A DNA stretch of 6,746 nt, taken from an uncultured Bacilli bacterium. GTDB lineage: Bacteria > Bacillota_I > Bacilli_A > RF39 > UBA660. The stretch covers positions 1 to 6,746 of the forward strand of contig CALVYX010000060.1 of assembly GCA_944372315.1 (NCBI GenBank), read 5' to 3'. The notes beneath the pieces were generated by a model, which saw only the letters and a list, made by a program, of their open reading frames with translations, made no database searches and was not told where the DNA came from. A program made the translations under genes and the position numbers. Numbering within the stretch: the first letter of the stretch is position 1; every line of letters starts with the position of its first letter. Below, piece by piece: positions 4,963-6,746 of this stretch.

Positions 4963-6523
4963 TATAAAAGATAGAGAAAGAGAAGAACTTCATAAAACAA
5001 TTTGGAAAATAGCAAATGAACTTAGAGGCTCTGTGGATGGATGGGATTTTAAACAATATGTATTAGGATTGTTATTTTATAGATTTATATCAGAAAATAT
5101 TGAGAATTATGTTAATGTGAATCAAAGAAAAGCGGGAATTGCTAATTTCGAATATAGAAATATTTCTGATGAAGAAGCCTTATTAGGTAAATCACAAATA
5201 CTTGAAGAAAAAGGTTTCTTTATTTTGCCAAGTGAATTATTTTGTAATATTAAGAAAAATGCAGATAAAAATGAAAACTTAAATGTTGTTATTTCTAATG
5301 TATTTAACAACATTGAGTCTTCAGCTAGAGGATCAGCATCAGAAGATGATGTTAAAGGTTTATTTGATGATTTTACTATTGATAATAAATTAGGTAACAC
5401 AGTTGATGAAAGAAATGAAAAACTTGTTAAATTATTAAATGCAATTGGTGATTTAAACTTTGGAGATTATGAAGAAAATAATATAGATTTATTCGGAGAT
5501 GCATATGAGTTCTTGATGACAATGTATGCTTCATCAGCAGGTAAATCAGGAGGAGAATTCTTTACTCCTCAAGAAGTTGGAGAATTACTTGCAAGAATAG
5601 TTATTATGGATAAAACTTCTGTTAATAAAGTATACGATCCAGCATGTGGATCAGGTGGATTACTTTTAAAGTTTGCTAAGATACTCGGAAAAGAAAATGT
5701 AAGAGAGGGCTTCTTTGGTCAAGAGATAAATCTTACAACTTACAACTTAGCTAGAATTAATATGTTCTTACATAATATTAATTACAATAACTTTAGTATT
5801 GAAAGAGGAGATACATTAATCCATCCAGCACATTGGAATGATGAACCATTTGATGCAATAGTATCTAATCCTCCATATTCAATTAAATGGGCAGGGAAAT
5901 CTAATCCTATTTTAATTAGCGATGAAAGATTTGCTCCAGCTGGAATATTAGCGCCAGAATCAAAAGCTGATTTAGCTTTTACCATGCATATGTTATCGTG
6001 GTTATCCCCTAAAGGTACTGCGGCTATAGTTGAATTTCCAGGTGTGCTTTATAGAGGTGGAGCAGAACAAAAGATTAGAAAATATATGATTGATAATAAT
6101 TTAGTTGATACTGTTATTCAGTTGCCTCCAGATTTATTCTTTGGTACATCAATAGCAACATGCATTTTAGTTTTAAAGAAAAATAAAATAGATAATAACA
6201 TCTTATTCATTGATGCTTCAGAAGAATGCGTTAGAAATACTAACAAAAATAAATTATCAGATGATAACATAAATAATATTGTTAATTTACTTAAAGATAG
6301 AAAATCATTTGAAAACAAATCATATTTAGCAACATATGATGAAGTTAAAGAAAATGATTATAATATATCAGTTAATTCATATTTAAAATCAAGTACCGAA
6401 GATAACAAAATTGATATAGAAGAAGTTAATAAAAGACTTGCTGAAATTGTGCCAAGACAACAACAAATTAGAAAAGAACTTGAAGAAATAATCAAAGAAC
6501 TTGAGGATGATTATCATGAGTAA
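4955..6523 (+). CDS. hsdM: Type I restriction-modification DNA methyltransferase subunit
   Basis: 522-residue M subunit that transfers methyl from S-adenosylmethionine to the N6 of adenine, working with HsdS as a modification enzyme and with HsdR as a restriction complex. The N-terminal helical HsdM_N domain spans about 5-150 (ELHKTIWKIANELRGSVDGW, then YVLGLLFYRFISENI). The catalytic domain starts at the FFTP motif (202-205), followed by SAM-binding motif I VYDPACGSGGLL (226-237), FFGQEINLTTYNLARINMFL (253-272) and catalytic motif IV NPPY (305-308). A C-terminal coiled helix (about 480-518) would contact HsdS. All key residues are intact and the length is typical. The ATG follows GAGGTGA 5 nt upstream and overlaps the previous stop; an earlier in-frame TTG lacks a ribosome binding site. 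Base use is less extreme in A+T than in the phage replication genes. Confidence 0.96.
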   Translation: MSNIKDREREELHKTIWKIANELRGSVDGWDFKQYVLGLLFYRFISENIENYVNVNQRKAGIANFEYRNISDEEALLGKSQILEEKGFFILPSELFCNIKKNADKNENLNVVISNVFNNIESSARGSASEDDVKGLFDDFTIDNKLGNTVDERNEKLVKLLNAIGDLNFGDYEENNIDLFGDAYEFLMTMYASSAGKSGGEFFTPQEVGELLARIVIMDKTSVNKVYDPACGSGGLLLKFAKILGKENVREGFFGQEINLTTYNLARINMFLHNINYNNFSIERGDTLIHPAHWNDEPFDAIVSNPPYSIKWAGKSNPILISDERFAPAGILAPESKADLAFTMHMLSWLSPKGTAAIVEFPGVLYRGGAEQKIRKYMIDNNLVDTVIQLPPDLFFGTSIATCILVLKKNKIDNNILFIDASEECVRNTNKNKLSDDNINNIVNLLKDRKSFENKSYLATYDEVKENDYNISVNSYLKSSTEDNKIDIEEVNKRLAEIVPRQQQIRKELEEIIKELEDDYHE

Positions 6524-6746
6524 GATAGATGATTTAATAAAAGAACTATGTCCCAATGGTGTTGTATATAAAAATTTAGGTTCATTTTGTGATATAAAAA
6601 CTGGTGCAGGTGTAACAAAAAAGGATATTGTAGAAAATGGCAAATATAAAATAATTAGTGGTGGTATTTTGCCAATGGGCATGTGTGATAAAACTAATCG
6701 TAAAGGTAACACCGTTACAATAGCAAGAGCTGGTACTGCAGGTTTT
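6516..6746 (+). CDS. hsdS: Type I restriction specificity subunit, N-terminal part only
   Basis: The first 77 residues of the S subunit, which recognises the bipartite target and holds two HsdM copies. The start MSKIDDLIKELCPNGVVYKNLG matches the usual HsdS opening, followed by the first target-recognition domain (FCDIKTGAGVTK, then YKIISGG and NTVTIARAGTAGF at about 65-77). The window ends here; full HsdS proteins are about 380-450 residues, so the central conserved region and second recognition domain lie outside. The ATG overlaps the hsdM stop by 8 nt (ATGAGTAA), with GAGG 9 nt upstream. No frame break is visible in the portion seen. The recognition sequence cannot be read from this part. 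Confidence 0.93.
   Translation, partial: MSKIDDLIKELCPNGVVYKNLGSFCDIKTGAGVTKKDIVENGKYKIISGGILPMGMCDKTNRKGNTVTIARAGTAGF

Noticed and set aside
6389..6712. Leftward open frame opposite the end of hsdM and start of hsdS
   Set aside because: It lies opposite two well-supported genes, has no ribosome binding site and looks like a composition-driven shadow; the same holds for the leftward frames opposite 1663-1863, 2007-2195, 4478-4684, 4782-5015, 5122-5400, 5782-5985 and 6118-6318.
1..6746. Mollicute-type code with TGA as tryptophan
   Set aside because: Tryptophans are all TGG and no real gene contains in-frame TGA, so the standard bacterial code fits.
1..6746. CRISPR array, tRNA, rRNA or insertion sequence
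   Set aside because: No regularly spaced repeats, no tRNA-like cloverleaf and no transposase were seen.

Overview
The window is very AT-rich DNA with strong GGAGG-type ribosome binding sites, tightly overlapping genes and no in-frame TGA codons. This fits a low-GC Bacillota (Firmicutes) host using the standard code; I cannot name the genus. The left two thirds look like the lysogeny and replication end of an integrated phage or phage satellite. The right third is the start of a type I restriction-modification operon.

Left arm, leftward genes: a tyrosine integrase (1-715, cut by the window edge) and a CI/LexA-type repressor with an S24-like C-terminal domain (870-1556). The 716-869 gap between them has a rightward extended -10 promoter and a rightward hairpin-plus-T-run terminator. 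Together these would make an unannotated RNA of about 100 nt. Its middle is complementary over 29 nt (27 Watson-Crick pairs, 2 G-U pairs) to the leader of the rightward replication operon. This is the most interesting signal in the window.

Switch and early operon, rightward: divergent promoters and operator-like palindromes (1577-1663), a Cro-like HTH protein (1688-1966), then a second operator at the start of a replication operon. That operon holds a small DUF3173-like protein (2077-2340), a phage replisome organizer (2327-3139), a helicase loader (3132-3563) and an HNH endonuclease (3557-3916), each overlapping the next by 7-14 nt. The HNH gene ends in the only run of ten G/C bases in the window, a plausible cos-type site. 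No terminase, capsid, tail or lysis gene follows. A bidirectional terminator (4015-4050) closes the operon.

Right arm: a frameshifted leftward gene of unknown function (4033-4355), then a rightward operon of a PUA/EVE-like small protein (4519-4962), HsdM (4955-6523) and the N-terminus of HsdS (6516 to the edge). HsdR is not in view. The layout suggests either a decayed prophage or a small phage satellite, possibly carrying a type I R-M defence cargo. Whether the hsd genes are inside the element depends on att sites outside this window.
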